This document shows, piece after piece, positions 30,006-39,355 of a stretch of 64,000 nucleotides of DNA. A program made the translations under genes and the position numbers. Under the pieces are notes generated by a model. That model was given only the letters and a program-made list of their open reading frames with translations. It did not search any database and had not been told where the DNA came from. Where the stretch lies: positions 186,001 to 250,000 of the forward strand of contig NZ_JAFKOH010000004.1 of assembly GCF_017303375.1 (NCBI RefSeq), in the 5' to 3' direction. Source of the stretch: Bacillus sp. NTK074B (GTDB lineage: Bacteria; Bacillota; Bacilli; Bacillales; Bacillaceae_B). The stretch's first letter is position 1. Every line of letters starts with the position of its first letter.

Positions 30006-31238
30006 TCAGTTCACCCCTTCATTTTGTAAAATGGTTTCCAGCGCATGAATGAACCTTTTATTATCCTCTTCCGTTCCAATCGTCACCCGGACCGTTGTCG
30101 GATACCCGAGAAGTGTTCCAGAACGGACGACGAGTCCCCTTTTCACCAACTCATAGGAAACGATGTCTCCATTCAGCCCCGTGTCGACCATGATAAAGTT
30201 CGATTGGGAAGGGAAATAGGAAACGCCCAAACGGTTAAATTCAGATTCCAAATATAGACGTCCTTGTTCATTCTTATGAGTACACTCCCTAATGAACCCT
30301 TGATCTTCCAGTGCAATGATCGCCGATTTCTGGGCTACCGCATTCACATTGAAGACATCCTTCACTTTACGGAGTTGTTCAGCTATTTCTTCATTCATGA
30401 CACCGAACCCGACCCTTAGTCCGGCAAGGCCATATATTTTCGAAAATGTCCTCAGGACGATCAGATTTTCGAACGAGGCCAGAAGAGGCAGGGTTTCAAG
30501 GTAGTCATCGGTTGTCACATATTCCATATAAGCTTCATCCACCACCACTAATATATGTGAAGGTACACTTTCGATAAATTGCAGGAGCTCTTTTTTTCCA
30601 ACAATCGTTCCTGTCGGATTGTTCGGGTTACACACAAAGATCAGCTTCGTGTTAGAAGTGATATGGTCATGCATACCCTGTAAATCATGTGTTCCATTCA
30701 CTAGAGGGACAATGACAGCAGTACCGCCTTCCAACAACACATTCGTCTGATACCTCGGAAACGTAACATCAGCCATGATGGCTTCCTCACCAGGGCTTAC
30801 ATAAGTCCTGGTCAACAGACGGATCACTTCATCCGAGCCATTACCGAATACCAGCTGTTCTGTCGGGACTCCCAGGAACGCTGAAACTTTATGACCAAGA
30901 TCGACCGCCGCCCCGTCCGGATACAAAAACAGGTCGCTTCCGTTCTCTTTGAACCACTGCTTCACTTTCGGGGAGCACCCATATATATTTTCATTTTCAG
31001 ACAGTTTTCTGATCGAGCTTAAGTTATGCTCCTTCTGTAAATCCCCAAGCGTCTTTCCCAGCACATATGGAGCGATATGCGTGACCGCTTCTCTCGTTTT
31101 GAATTTTAACGTCATACATGGATCCCCGCTTTCCTCATGGATGAAGGGGGTCGACTCACGTGTTAGCTTGTCTTCCATTTTTAATATCGCACCTGTAATA
31201 TGGACGATATTAAGCGTAGAAGCAGCTAATCTCTCCAT
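30006..31238 (-). CDS. HisC-like aminotransferase, probably for tyrosine/phenylalanine
   Basis: A fold type I PLP aminotransferase of the histidinol-phosphate family: NENIYGCSP, FGNGSDEVIRLLTRTY, CNPNNPTGT, VVDEAYMEY and FSKIYGLAGLRVGFG with the PLP lysine. HisC enzymes often accept aromatic amino acids, and the operon context suggests tyrosine to 4-hydroxyphenylpyruvate. At 410 residues it has about 42 more at the N-terminus than usual. ATG 31238 has AGGGGG; ATG 31112 would give the normal length with a weaker GGGGA site. Confidence 0.85.
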   Translation of the reverse strand: MERLAASTLNIVHITGAILKMEDKLTRESTPFIHEESGDPCMTLKFKTREAVTHIAPYVLGKTLGDLQKEHNLSSIRKLSENENIYGCSPKVKQWFKENGSDLFLYPDGAAVDLGHKVSAFLGVPTEQLVFGNGSDEVIRLLTRTYVSPGEEAIMADVTFPRYQTNVLLEGGTAVIVPLVNGTHDLQGMHDHITSNTKLIFVCNPNNPTGTIVGKKELLQFIESVPSHILVVVDEAYMEYVTTDDYLETLPLLASFENLIVLRTFSKIYGLAGLRVGFGVMNEEIAEQLRKVKDVFNVNAVAQKSAIIALEDQGFIRECTHKNEQGRLYLESEFNRLGVSYFPSQSNFIMVDTGLNGDIVSYELVKRGLVVRSGTLLGYPTTVRVTIGTEEDNKRFIHALETILQNEGVN

Positions 31239-31303
31239 GAGTTAACCCCCTGACCGGTCCTTTGACCCCCGTTATCTATTCTCTATCTATCTATTTTTAT
31301 GAT

Positions 31304-32419
31304 TTATAGATTTCCTCTGCGTTCCTGCTCGCGTTCGATGGATTCGAAAAGTGCTTTGAAGTTTCCTTCCCCGAATCCCCTTGCCCCTTTGCGCTGAATC
31401 ACTTCAATGAATAAAGTAGGACGATCCACGATAGGCTTCGTGAAAATTTGAAGCAGGTATCCTTCGTCATCGCGGTCAACTAAAATATTCAACTCTTTGA
31501 TTTTCGAAATCTCTTCATCTATTTCCCCGACACGCTCTGAAAGCATTTCGTAGTAGGAATCAGGAGTATTGAGGAACTCCACGCCATTTTCTTTCAGGAT
31601 ACCGACTGTTTTCACGATATCTTCCGTTAAGATCGCAATATGCTGAACTCCCGGACCACCGTAGAATTCAAGATATTCCTGGATTTGTGATTTGCGTTTT
31701 CCTTCAGCCGGCTCATTGATCGGGAATTTGATGCGTCCGCCATTATGCATGACCTTGGACATAAGCGCTGAATATTCGGTTGTAATGTCTTCGTTGGTGA
31801 AATGACGCATTTCCTTGAAGCCCATCACTTTTTCGTAATACTCAACCCACTCTTCCATGCTTTCCACGTTTCCAACTACGTGATCGACAGCGATGATACC
31901 GGCATCTTCGTGTTTAAGGGCTGAATCATACTTTTCAAATCCAGGCATGAAGACCCCTTTATAATCTTTCCGCTCCACAAGGGTATGAATCGTATCCCCG
32001 TATGTACCAATGATGGCTTTTTTCACTTTTCCATTATCATCTTCAAGGGTGGATGGAGGCATGATTTCAATGGCGCCTCTGGAAACAGCTCCTGTGTAAG
32101 CCTTTTCAACATCATCCACTACAAGGGCGATGTCTTTGATTCCGTCTCCGTGATGCTTCACGAATTGGGACACACGGCTTCCTTCGTGCAGGCTTCCTGT
32201 AATTACCAAACGGACTTTATTTTGTTGCAGTACATAGGATACTGTGTCGCGGTTCCCCGTTTCCAGACCTGAATAGGCAACCGTCTTAAAGCCGAAAGCC
32301 GTACAGAAGAAATGAGCCGCCTGTTTCGCATTTCCTGTATAGTACTCTAAATAGTCAACATCTCTTACCGGAAATACATCTTCTACTTTTACCTCTTTTT
32401 TTGCTACATTTTCTTGCAT
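31304..32419 (-). CDS. hppD: 4-hydroxyphenylpyruvate dioxygenase
   Basis: A 371-residue enzyme making homogentisate from 4-hydroxyphenylpyruvate. Two VOC-type domains; the Fe(II) ligands are the His of IIAVDHVVGNV, the His of GPGVQHIAILT and the Glu of TLFIEVIQRKG, with the usual GARGFGEGNFKALFESIE tail. ATG follows TGGAGGG. First gene of hppD-aminotransferase-flavin reductase-fah-hmgA; a CodY-like box overlaps its promoter region. Confidence 0.96.
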   Translation of the reverse strand: MQENVAKKEVKVEDVFPVRDVDYLEYYTGNAKQAAHFFCTAFGFKTVAYSGLETGNRDTVSYVLQQNKVRLVITGSLHEGSRVSQFVKHHGDGIKDIALVVDDVEKAYTGAVSRGAIEIMPPSTLEDDNGKVKKAIIGTYGDTIHTLVERKDYKGVFMPGFEKYDSALKHEDAGIIAVDHVVGNVESMEEWVEYYEKVMGFKEMRHFTNEDITTEYSALMSKVMHNGGRIKFPINEPAEGKRKSQIQEYLEFYGGPGVQHIAILTEDIVKTVGILKENGVEFLNTPDSYYEMLSERVGEIDEEISKIKELNILVDRDDEGYLLQIFTKPIVDRPTLFIEVIQRKGARGFGEGNFKALFESIEREQERRGNL

Positions 32420-32443
32420 GCTAATCCCTCCATTAAACGTTTG

Positions 32444-32458
32444 TATATTCTGAATATT
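32444..32458. promoter_or_regulatory. CodY-box-like sequence upstream of hppD
   Basis: TATATTCTGAATATT matches AATTTTCWGAAAATT at 12 of 15, 25 bp before the hppD start. A TATAAT on the minus strand (32462-32457) lies immediately upstream, so bound CodY would overlap the transcription start. Confidence 0.45.
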
Positions 32459-32538
32459 ATATTAAATAGTTTCACAGAACTTCTCAAGAGCGGCTAGTAA
32501 AGCTTAAACGCTTCTCTGTAATGAAGTCCGTCCCTTTT

Positions 32539-33966
32539 TTACCTGACCGGTTCTTTTTTTCGGGGAGGCATGTGCACGGCATCATCTTTTAATCCCTCGA
32601 CTGCTTCAAGTAGACTTTCATTCATACTCGGATGGGGATAAAGTGGAAAACGATAGTCTTCATCCCGTGCTGCCATTTCAAGTCCGAGCACACCGGAAGT
32701 GATCATCTCGACTGCTCCCATGCCCATCATATGAATACCAAGGATTACATCCGTTTCACTGTCTGACACGACTTTCACGAATCCATCCTTCTCCCCTGTG
32801 AGTTGTGCGTACCCATTTCCTCTGACCGGATTTTCACTCACCGTGACCGAATAGCCTTGCTTCCGTGCTTCCTCCTCGGTAAGTCCCACACACGCAATCG
32901 GCGTACTCATCTGCACCACCGTCGGCACAAACTGAAGGTCCACTTCCACTTTCCCCCCCGCCATTGCCTCCGCTGCTACCTTCCCCTGCTTGATTGCCTT
33001 CACTGCGAGGGACGGACCTTCCGTCGCATCCCCAATCGCCCAAATATGCGGAATGGAGGTCCGTCCCTCCCGATCTGTCCGGATATACCCCTGCTCCGTT
33101 GTTTCCATGCGGAGACGGTCGAGGCCGAGTTCCGCCAGGTTTGGCTTTACTTTTCCACTAACGACAAAGTGAGAGCCTTCAATGGACACCGTCTCTCCAT
33201 TTTCTTTGACCAATTCTACGATGACGTGTCCGTCCCTCTCATTGACCGCTCGCAGCAGGGAATCTTTGATTACATTGATTTTCTGTTTTTTCAGCTGCCT
33301 GGACAGTTCTTTTGTGATGGCGGAGTCAAATGAAAACTCCCCATTGAATACAAGGGTGACACGGCTTCCCAATGTGGAGAAAACAGAAGCAGTTTCCAGT
33401 GAAATATAATCGGCCCCATAAATGATCAGTTCTTCGGGGATTTCCTCTAATTGAAACATCTCCCTTTCCTTCAGAATCCGGTCGGCAACAAACTTGATGC
33501 CTTCTGGATAATAAAAATCACCGCCTGTTGCCACAATGGCCGCTTTAAAATTGAAGAGGGTAAACTCATGACCGTTTTCAACCCCGATACGGGATTCAGA
33601 CAGGAAGGAAGCCGCCCCTTTGACAACCTCAACCTTATTCGCTTTGCACAATGACTCCACACCTGTTCGAAGCTGGGATATTTTTTTATTTTTATAGACC
33701 TGAAGAGAAGAAAGATTCGCTGCCAATTCTCCAAATTCCATTCCCATTTCCTTCAGATGCTTCGTTTTTTTGAATTCCTGGGCAAAATGTGTGAATACCT
33801 TTGACGGGATACATCCTTTATTCAAACAGGTTCCACCGAGATCCTCCCGCTCGATCAATGTCACCTGTCTACCGAGGCAAGCAGCCCTTATGGCTGCGTG
33901 ATAACCCCCGGGACCTCCACCGATAACGACAACATCTTTGTCTTCCGTAATCTCTCCCACTACCAT
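32539..33966 (-). CDS. Dihydrolipoamide dehydrogenase (E3)
   Basis: A 475-residue FAD disulfide reductase. FAD loop VVIGGGPGGYHAAIRAA, redox disulfide GGTCLNKGCIPSK, NAD domain and the second FAD motif IWAIGDAT; the C-terminal catalytic pair appears as HPSMNESL. It reoxidises the lipoyl groups of the complex. It begins one base after the E2 stop. Three GTCCGTCCC cores lie inside it (33007, 33057, 33228), encoding EGPSLA, EGRTSI and ERDGHV, an unusual density. Confidence 0.94.
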   Translation of the reverse strand: MVVGEITEDKDVVVIGGGPGGYHAAIRAACLGRQVTLIEREDLGGTCLNKGCIPSKVFTHFAQEFKKTKHLKEMGMEFGELAANLSSLQVYKNKKISQLRTGVESLCKANKVEVVKGAASFLSESRIGVENGHEFTLFNFKAAIVATGGDFYYPEGIKFVADRILKEREMFQLEEIPEELIIYGADYISLETASVFSTLGSRVTLVFNGEFSFDSAITKELSRQLKKQKINVIKDSLLRAVNERDGHVIVELVKENGETVSIEGSHFVVSGKVKPNLAELGLDRLRMETTEQGYIRTDREGRTSIPHIWAIGDATEGPSLAVKAIKQGKVAAEAMAGGKVEVDLQFVPTVVQMSTPIACVGLTEEEARKQGYSVTVSENPVRGNGYAQLTGEKDGFVKVVSDSETDVILGIHMMGMGAVEMITSGVLGLEMAARDEDYRFPLYPHPSMNESLLEAVEGLKDDAVHMPPRKKEPVR

Positions 33967-35151
33967 TTACATCAACTCCAGAAGCATGGATTGAGGGTGT
34001 TCAATCAGATCGCTTAATCGATTTGTAAATTTCACGGCCGTCCCACCGTCCACCACTCTATGATCAAAGGACATGGAGACATTCATCATGGAGCGGACGA
34101 CAATTTCGTCCTTATCATTCACCATTGGACGCTTCTTCGTTTTATGAAATGCAAGCAGGGCCACTTCCGGCTCGTTAATGATCGGAGTCGCACCGATCGA
34201 TCCGTTCAACGGGCCTACATTACTGACCGTAAAGGTACCACCTTTGATCTCTTTCATGGTTAACTTGCCATCTTGAGCTTTGATGGTCAGATCCTTCATT
34301 TCATCGTGAATGTCCTTCATCGTTTTCCTTTCGACTTGCTTGATGACAGGAACGATCAGTCCCTCCTCTGTGTCGACTGCAATCCCAATATGATGATGAG
34401 GCTGAAGCTCGACGCACTCCCCCTCTTCATTGAGGCGGGCATTGAAGATTGGGAACTCTTTTAAACAAACAGAAATAGCTTTGATAAAGTAAGCTCCCAT
34501 GGAGATGGACCCGCCCCCCGCTTTCATCGTATCTTTCCAGGTTAATAGATTCGTCACGTCGATTTCTTCAAAATGGGTACAGTGAGGAATCGTTCTGAGA
34601 GACTGCGACATCTTGGACGCGATTTGTTTGCGTCTGCCACGGAAAGGGATGGTCTTCGCTTCCATTACAACTGCGGCCCCAGGCGCTACAAGTGCACGTT
34701 CTTCTACCTCCTCGGAAGCTGTCGCCCTTTCCCCTTTCATATAGAGGAGTACATCCTCATCAACGATTCTCCCCCCGGCTCCTGAACCCCTCACTTCTTC
34801 TATATTGACGCCATTTTCCCTGGCGATTTTCCTTGTATACGGTGAAGCAAGGATCCTTTTTTTGGTTACTATATGAGTGGTTTCCGGAACATTCCGCCGG
34901 CTGCCGGTGGGAAGAGCCTGTTCTTTTTCCATCAACAGGACCGTCGATCCAACCGGGATCGTCTCCCCTTCATTTACCGTAAACTTCTTGATCACACCTG
35001 AAAATGGCGCAGGGATCTCCGCCGTCATTTTATCTGTTTGAACCTCTACCAGTGGTTGATCCGCTTTGACGATATCCCCCACTTTCACAAGAAAGTGATT
35101 GATATTGGCTTCGGTCATTCCTTCCCCAATATCGTGAAGCTTAACTTCCAT
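33967..35151 (-). CDS. 2-oxoacid dehydrogenase E2, dihydrolipoamide acyltransferase
   Basis: A 394-residue E2. One N-terminal lipoyl domain with the modified lysine in VQTDKMTAEI, a peripheral subunit binding domain (ASPYTRKIARENGVNIEEVRG), and the acyltransferase core ending in SFDHRVVDGG. Architecture is shared by PDH and branched-chain complexes, so the acyl group is not certain. Because phenylalanine dehydrogenase lies two genes upstream of E1-alpha, phenylacetyl is a plausible product. Confidence 0.93.
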   Translation of the reverse strand: MEVKLHDIGEGMTEANINHFLVKVGDIVKADQPLVEVQTDKMTAEIPAPFSGVIKKFTVNEGETIPVGSTVLLMEKEQALPTGSRRNVPETTHIVTKKRILASPYTRKIARENGVNIEEVRGSGAGGRIVDEDVLLYMKGERATASEEVEERALVAPGAAVVMEAKTIPFRGRRKQIASKMSQSLRTIPHCTHFEEIDVTNLLTWKDTMKAGGGSISMGAYFIKAISVCLKEFPIFNARLNEEGECVELQPHHHIGIAVDTEEGLIVPVIKQVERKTMKDIHDEMKDLTIKAQDGKLTMKEIKGGTFTVSNVGPLNGSIGATPIINEPEVALLAFHKTKKRPMVNDKDEIVVRSMMNVSMSFDHRVVDGGTAVKFTNRLSDLIEHPQSMLLELM

Positions 35152-35166
35152 GAACTCCCTCCTTGT

Positions 35167-36162
35167 CTAATAACGTGCCACTTTTTCCACTGCAGCAAGC
35201 ACTCGTTTACTGTCAGGTAAATAGAAATCTTCAAATCCGAAATAAGGAACCGGCGTATCGAACCCTGTCACGCGCTCAGTCGGCGCTTTCTGATATAAAA
35301 AGGATGTGTCATTGATAATCGCAAGCACATCATTCCCCACTCCGCCAGTTGCGTGGGCTTCATGGACAACCACCGTTCTTCCCGTCTTCTGGACAGAGCT
35401 TGAAATGAGGTCCTTATCAAGGGGATAGAGTGTCCTAAGGTCAAGCACCTCGCAGGAAATCCCTTTGTCCGCCGCTTCCCTGGCTGCATCCTCCGCTACT
35501 TTCACCATTGCACCCCATGCAATGATCGTGACGTCTTCACCCTCCGTGACCACTTTGCCCTTCCCGATTTCCACAGTGTACTTCTCTTCCGGCACTTCTT
35601 CTTTAGACGACCGGTAACATCTCATCGGTTCCAGGAAGAGAACCGGATCCGGATCTTCGATGGCGGCAATCAAGAGCCCCTTTGCGTCGTATGGTGATGA
35701 CGGGCAGACCACCTTGATTCCCGGCATGTGGGTGAAAAGGGCTTCTGTACTATCAGAATGAATCTCGGGCGCACGGACTCCGGCCCCATAAGGAGCCCTG
35801 ATCACAAGTGGACAGCTGAAATGCCCAAGGGTACGGGCACGGATTCTCGATGCATGCGTCATGATTTGTTCGTATGCAGGATAAATGAACCCTAAAAATT
35901 GGACCTCTGTCACGGGACGGAAGCCGTTCAATCCCATTCCGATGGCCGCTCCGATAAAGCCTGCTTCACTTAAGGGTGTATCAAGAACCCGGTCTTCACC
36001 AAATTCCTGTTGCAGGCCGTCAGTCGCCCGGAATACGCCGCCATTCGTACCGATGTCCTCACCCATCAACAGGACCTCTTCGTTTTCCTGAAGCATCACT
36101 CTCATCGCTTCCGTAATGGCCTGAACCATCGTCAATGTCTTCATTTTCGTTAAGGTGCTCAT
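35167..36162 (-). CDS. 2-oxoacid dehydrogenase E1 beta subunit
   Basis: About 331 residues of a transketolase-like subunit: TMVQAITEAMRVMLQENEEVLLMGEDIGTNGGVF near the start and APYGAGVRAPEIHSDSTEALFTHMPG in the middle, with a transketolase C-terminal domain. The GTG at 36171 lies in the ribosome binding site GAGGTG, so ATG 36162 is preferred; it is one base after the E1-alpha stop. Confidence 0.93.
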   Translation of the reverse strand: MSTLTKMKTLTMVQAITEAMRVMLQENEEVLLMGEDIGTNGGVFRATDGLQQEFGEDRVLDTPLSEAGFIGAAIGMGLNGFRPVTEVQFLGFIYPAYEQIMTHASRIRARTLGHFSCPLVIRAPYGAGVRAPEIHSDSTEALFTHMPGIKVVCPSSPYDAKGLLIAAIEDPDPVLFLEPMRCYRSSKEEVPEEKYTVEIGKGKVVTEGEDVTIIAWGAMVKVAEDAAREAADKGISCEVLDLRTLYPLDKDLISSSVQKTGRTVVVHEAHATGGVGNDVLAIINDTSFLYQKAPTERVTGFDTPVPYFGFEDFYLPDSKRVLAAVEKVARY

Positions 36163-36163
36163 T

Positions 36164-37228
36164 CTATTCACCTCTCAATTGCTCAAGGAGCTTTTCTTTT
36201 TGTTCCTGAATCGTCCAGGTTGGAGTGGCAAACACATAATCGAAGATCACACTCGGATCTGCTGGCGGATAGGCTTCCAGCTCCCCGACAGCCAGGTCCA
36301 CTTCCTTCGCATATTCCGTTTGAACCGAGTTCATCCATTCCTCGTCGACCCATCCTCTTTCTTTCATGAAGTTCGATAAACGGTCAAGGGGATCGTTATC
36401 CTTTCGACGGCTCTCGCTTTCCTTTTGATCACGATATTTCGCCGGATCATCGGCAGTCGTATGGGCCCCATATCTCCACGTCACGGATTCAATCAAGGTA
36501 GGTCCGTCCCCGTTTCTCGCTCTCTCCAATGCTTTCAATGTTTCAAAATAAACAGCAAAAACATCATTGCCGTCGATGCGTACGCTTGGAATGTCATAGG
36601 CCAGTGCTTTCTGGGCTATGGTTTTCGTTTTCATTTGCTTCTGAATGGGAACGGAAATGGCGTATTGATTATTTTGATTGAAAAAGACTACAGGAGCTCC
36701 CCAAACGCTTGCCAGATTCAATCCTTCATGAAAATCCCCTTCAGAAGTAGCCCCATCACCAAAATAGACGATCGCCGCATTTCGGGTCCCTTTCCTCTTC
36801 TCCGCATACGCCGCCCCTACAGCGTGTGGAAGCTGAGTGGCAATCGGGATGCCTGGTGTGAAGATATTCTTTCCTTCAGGAGGCACGCATCCTTCATTCC
36901 GACCTTTCCAGAAAAGAAGAATATGGAGAAGGGAATGACCGAACGTCATGGTGGCGCCATGATCACGATAGGACGGGAACAGCCAGTCTTTCTCCTGTAG
37001 GGCAAGTGCACTTCCCACCTGGGAGGCCTCCTGTCCTTCATAGGGCGCGTACGTTCCGATGCGTCCCTGCCTTTGCAAACTTACCGCTTTACGATCAAAG
37101 GTGCGGATTCTGATGAGATGCCGGTACATCTTGCGGGCCAAGTCTTCTGAAATGTCTTTTTCATACTCGCTTTGAATGAGTCGTCCTTGTTGGTCCATGA
37201 CCTGGACCAGTTGAAATTTCTCGATCAT
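36164..37228 (-). CDS. 2-oxoacid dehydrogenase E1 alpha subunit
   Basis: A 354-residue ThDP subunit. GDGATSEGDFHEGLNLASVWGAPVVFFNQNN is the ThDP/Mg motif and RYGAHTTADDPAKYR the phosphorylation-loop-like region. Sequence style is closer to PdhA than BkdA. It heads E1-alpha/E1-beta/E2/E3 and is preceded by a 273-bp gap with 21-bp-period repeats (37403-37486). Together with phenylalanine dehydrogenase it could form a dedicated phenylpyruvate dehydrogenase; branched-chain 2-oxo acids or pyruvate are alternatives. Confidence 0.92.
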   Translation of the reverse strand: MIEKFQLVQVMDQQGRLIQSEYEKDISEDLARKMYRHLIRIRTFDRKAVSLQRQGRIGTYAPYEGQEASQVGSALALQEKDWLFPSYRDHGATMTFGHSLLHILLFWKGRNEGCVPPEGKNIFTPGIPIATQLPHAVGAAYAEKRKGTRNAAIVYFGDGATSEGDFHEGLNLASVWGAPVVFFNQNNQYAISVPIQKQMKTKTIAQKALAYDIPSVRIDGNDVFAVYFETLKALERARNGDGPTLIESVTWRYGAHTTADDPAKYRDQKESESRRKDNDPLDRLSNFMKERGWVDEEWMNSVQTEYAKEVDLAVGELEAYPPADPSVIFDYVFATPTWTIQEQKEKLLEQLRGE

Positions 37229-37402
37229 TTCATCACCTCTTGTGGTGCTTTATTGGTGGTGCATTGATATTCTTATTAAAAAATAACTGGATTTAGCTTT
37301 TCCTGAGGCAATTCAGAAGTGAAATTGTATGGGTAGTGCCACCAGAGCTCTTTAAGAATGAAAAATGCCTGCATTATTGTGCTTTTGATTATTCTGTAGA
37401 GT

Positions 37403-37486
37403 AACTTGTGCCACTTTCCATGAAACTTGTGCCACTTCCGAGAAAACTTGTGCCACTTTGACTGTTTGTTGTGCCAAATTGTGAAC
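37403..37486. repeat. Four degenerate copies with exact 21-bp period (AACTTGTGCCACTT)
   Basis: AACTTGTGCCACTT starts at 37403, 37424 and 37445; a fourth degenerate copy (TTGTGCCA at 37469) keeps the phase. The other seven bases of each unit vary. It lies in the gap between phenylalanine dehydrogenase and E1-alpha and reappears at 42575-42630. Confidence 0.75.
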
Positions 37487-37501
37487 ACCCCTATGTTGAT
37501 A

Positions 37502-38671
37502 TTACGTTCTAACCGACCACTTCGGACGTTTCGCATGAGAGAAGAAGCTGTTTCTTCTCGTACGCGCATGGATCCGGTCCTCGCAGAAACGGTTGGCCGC
37601 TTCCACCGTGGTCATATGTTCATTTTCTGATTGCAGATATATATATTGAAGGCTGTTATAGATGGCACTTGTCTTTTGCAGTACACGTTCTTTGTTCGGT
37701 TCGTATAATTCGTCGGCTACCTGGATCAACCCTCCAGCATTGACGATGTAATCAGGAGCGTAGAGGATCCCTTTTTCATGAAGCTTCATCCCATGGGACA
37801 GATCCAATAGCTGGTTATTGGCTGACCCTACTACTGCTTTGACTTTCAGTTGATCCACCGTGTGATCATTGATGATTCCACCAATGGCGCAAGGGACGAA
37901 GACATCAGCATCGACAGAGTAGATCTCTTCGCCTGATACGACCTTTAGGGCCGCTCCCATGGTTTTTGCTCTTGCAACCAGCTGATCGATGGACCTTTGG
38001 CTGATATCCGTTACATAAAGGTCTGCTCCCTCTTCCAACAGACGCTCAGCTACTTTAAATCCTACTTTCCCAAGACCCTGAATCGCATAGCTTTTCCCGT
38101 GAAGATCTTTTGAACCCCATACGTTCTGGTTGGTCGCCTGCAAACCATAGATGACCCCCATGGCAGTCGGGATGGATGAATCGCCGCTTCCTCCGTACTC
38201 TTCATTGACTCCTACAATACAATTCGTTTCTTTCAAAGCGAATACAAAGTCCTCCGGGGTGGTTCCCATGTCTGTCCCTGTATAAAATCGTCCGTTAAGG
38301 GATTCAACAAATTGACCGAAGGCACGGAACAGTTCGGGGTGTCTGTCTTTTTCAGGATCACCGATTATGACGGCCTTTCCCCCGCCGAAGTCCACATCGG
38401 CTGCCGCACATTTGTAGGTCATCCCTTTTGAAAGACGGAGGACATCCTCAAGGGCTTCATCCACCGAGGCATACGGTCTCATCCGACATCCGCCAAGTGC
38501 TGGTCCAAGAGTGGTGTTATGTATGGCGATGATCGCTTTAAGGCCGGTTTCTTCATCATTACAGAATACAACCTGTTCATGGTTTTGTATCTTTTGGAAC
38601 ATATCCATGTCATTTCCCCCTGTAATCCCTCTATTTGTAACCGCTTTCACTTTTGTCGATACTTGTGTCAC
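37502..38671 (-). CDS. pdh: Phenylalanine dehydrogenase
   Basis: A 389-residue Glu/Leu/Phe/Val dehydrogenase family member that deaminates L-phenylalanine to phenylpyruvate with NAD. Substrate-site segments are [33 protein letters not shown] (Lys82 and Lys99 region) and [12 protein letters not shown]; the Rossmann loop is GLGKVG. The tail [13 protein letters not shown] matches Lysinibacillus and Bacillus phenylalanine dehydrogenases and is not found in leucine dehydrogenases. GTG start with AAGGAGG. Thirty-seven bases follow the thioesterase gene, probably one transcript. Confidence 0.9.
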   Translation of the reverse strand: MTQVSTKVKAVTNRGITGGNDMDMFQKIQNHEQVVFCNDEETGLKAIIAIHNTTLGPALGGCRMRPYASVDEALEDVLRLSKGMTYKCAAADVDFGGGKAVIIGDPEKDRHPELFRAFGQFVESLNGRFYTGTDMGTTPEDFVFALKETNCIVGVNEEYGGSGDSSIPTAMGVIYGLQATNQNVWGSKDLHGKSYAIQGLGKVGFKVAERLLEEGADLYVTDISQRSIDQLVARAKTMGAALKVVSGEEIYSVDADVFVPCAIGGIINDHTVDQLKVKAVVGSANNQLLDLSHGMKLHEKGILYAPDYIVNAGGLIQVADELYEPNKERVLQKTSAIYNSLQYIYLQSENEHMTTVEAANRFCEDRIHARTRRNSFFSHAKRPKWSVRT

Positions 38672-38708
38672 TGATTTTCCTCCTTCTCCTAATTGATCAA
38701 AAAGTGGA

Positions 38709-39107
38709 TCAATACTTTTCTTGTATTCTTTCTTTGATCTTCTCTTTGGGTAGCACCACTTGTTTCACTTCACCTTCACCAATGACTTTGCCATTCTCTT
38801 TATCTATGACAGTCACTTCGGTCAGGATGATATTGCGTTCATATGTTATGACGTTCGCTTTAATTTCAAGAGAGGAACCTGACTTCGCCGGAGCCATATG
38901 CTCCACGTTCACCTTTGCTCCCATCCCTTCCTCATGATCTTCCAAATAGGGCAGAATGATCTTCCTGGACGCCCATTCCATGTGATACACCATGGAAACC
39001 GTTGAATACACAGGGTGGACCACGTTTCCTTCGAACCGGGCATACATGCCGGGGGTTACTACTGCCGATACAACGGCGGTGTGTCCAACTGCTAATCCAG
39101 ACTTCAT
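38709..39107 (-). CDS. Hotdog-fold thioesterase (fluoroacetyl-CoA thioesterase-like)
   Basis: A 132-residue protein with the FlK-type pattern: [34 protein letters not shown], then [17 protein letters not shown]. Single hotdog domain, cytosolic. In paa clusters a thioesterase (PaaI) removes dead-end CoA thioesters and frees CoA; this one is from another subgroup but might play that part for phenylacetyl-CoA. Promoter and operator-like site at 39147-39196; phenylalanine dehydrogenase follows. Confidence 0.8.
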   Translation of the reverse strand: MKSGLAVGHTAVVSAVVTPGMYARFEGNVVHPVYSTVSMVYHMEWASRKIILPYLEDHEEGMGAKVNVEHMAPAKSGSSLEIKANVITYERNIILTEVTVIDKENGKVIGEGEVKQVVLPKEKIKERIQEKY

Positions 39108-39146
39108 TGCTTTCCCCCCTTTAAACCAACGAATAATACATTTTTA

Positions 39147-39167
39147 TATAACGTTAATTCAACGATA
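39147..39167. promoter_or_regulatory. Operator-like site (paa regulon candidate) before thioesterase/phenylalanine dehydrogenase
   Basis: TATAACGTTAATTCAACGAT (39147-39166) contains the dyad CGTT-N5-AACG. It closely matches sequences at 42259, 43662, 45240 and 56319. It adjoins the -10 (39167-39172), covering the transcription start. Confidence 0.65.
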
Positions 39168-39196
39168 TAATAACATTTTGTTTTATAAATAGTCAA
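39167..39196 (-). promoter_or_regulatory. Sigma-A promoter of the thioesterase/phenylalanine dehydrogenase unit
   Basis: On the minus strand TTGACT (39196-39191), 18-bp spacer, TATTAT (39172-39167). Confidence 0.65.
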
Positions 39197-39241
39197 TAAA
39201 TTGTTAAAATATTTAAAATATTATATTAATATAAGTTATGC

Positions 39242-39282
39242 AGAGGGACGGACCTTCAGTGAAGCTGAAGGTCCGTCCCTCT
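39242..39282. terminator. Palindrome of the GTCCGTCCC repeat
   Basis: AGAGGGACGGACCTTCAG (39242-39259) pairs perfectly with CTGAAGGTCCGTCCCTCT (39265-39282), a 5-nt loop. It lies upstream of the thioesterase promoter and just beyond the ABC operon terminator, so it may be a backup terminator. Confidence 0.6.
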
Positions 39283-39294
39283 CTCCTTTAACGC

Positions 39295-39329
39295 AAAAAA
39301 GTAACGGGAGATAGTCCCGTTACTTTTTT
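39295..39329 (-). terminator. Terminator of the ABC importer operon
   Basis: A perfect 15-bp stem (AAAAAAGTAACGGGA 39295-39309 with TCCCGTTACTTTTTT 39315-39329) and a GATAG loop. On the minus strand it ends in six T after the ATPase gene. Confidence 0.9.
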
Positions 39330-39355
39330 GTAGAAGGTTGTATTTTCCTCTTACC

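Noticed and set aside
37403..37486. TGGCAC on the minus strand resembling sigma-54 -24 elements before the dehydrogenase complex
   Set aside because: No TTGC-type -12 element occurs at the right distance, and the same repeat occurs at 42575-42630 far from any promoter.
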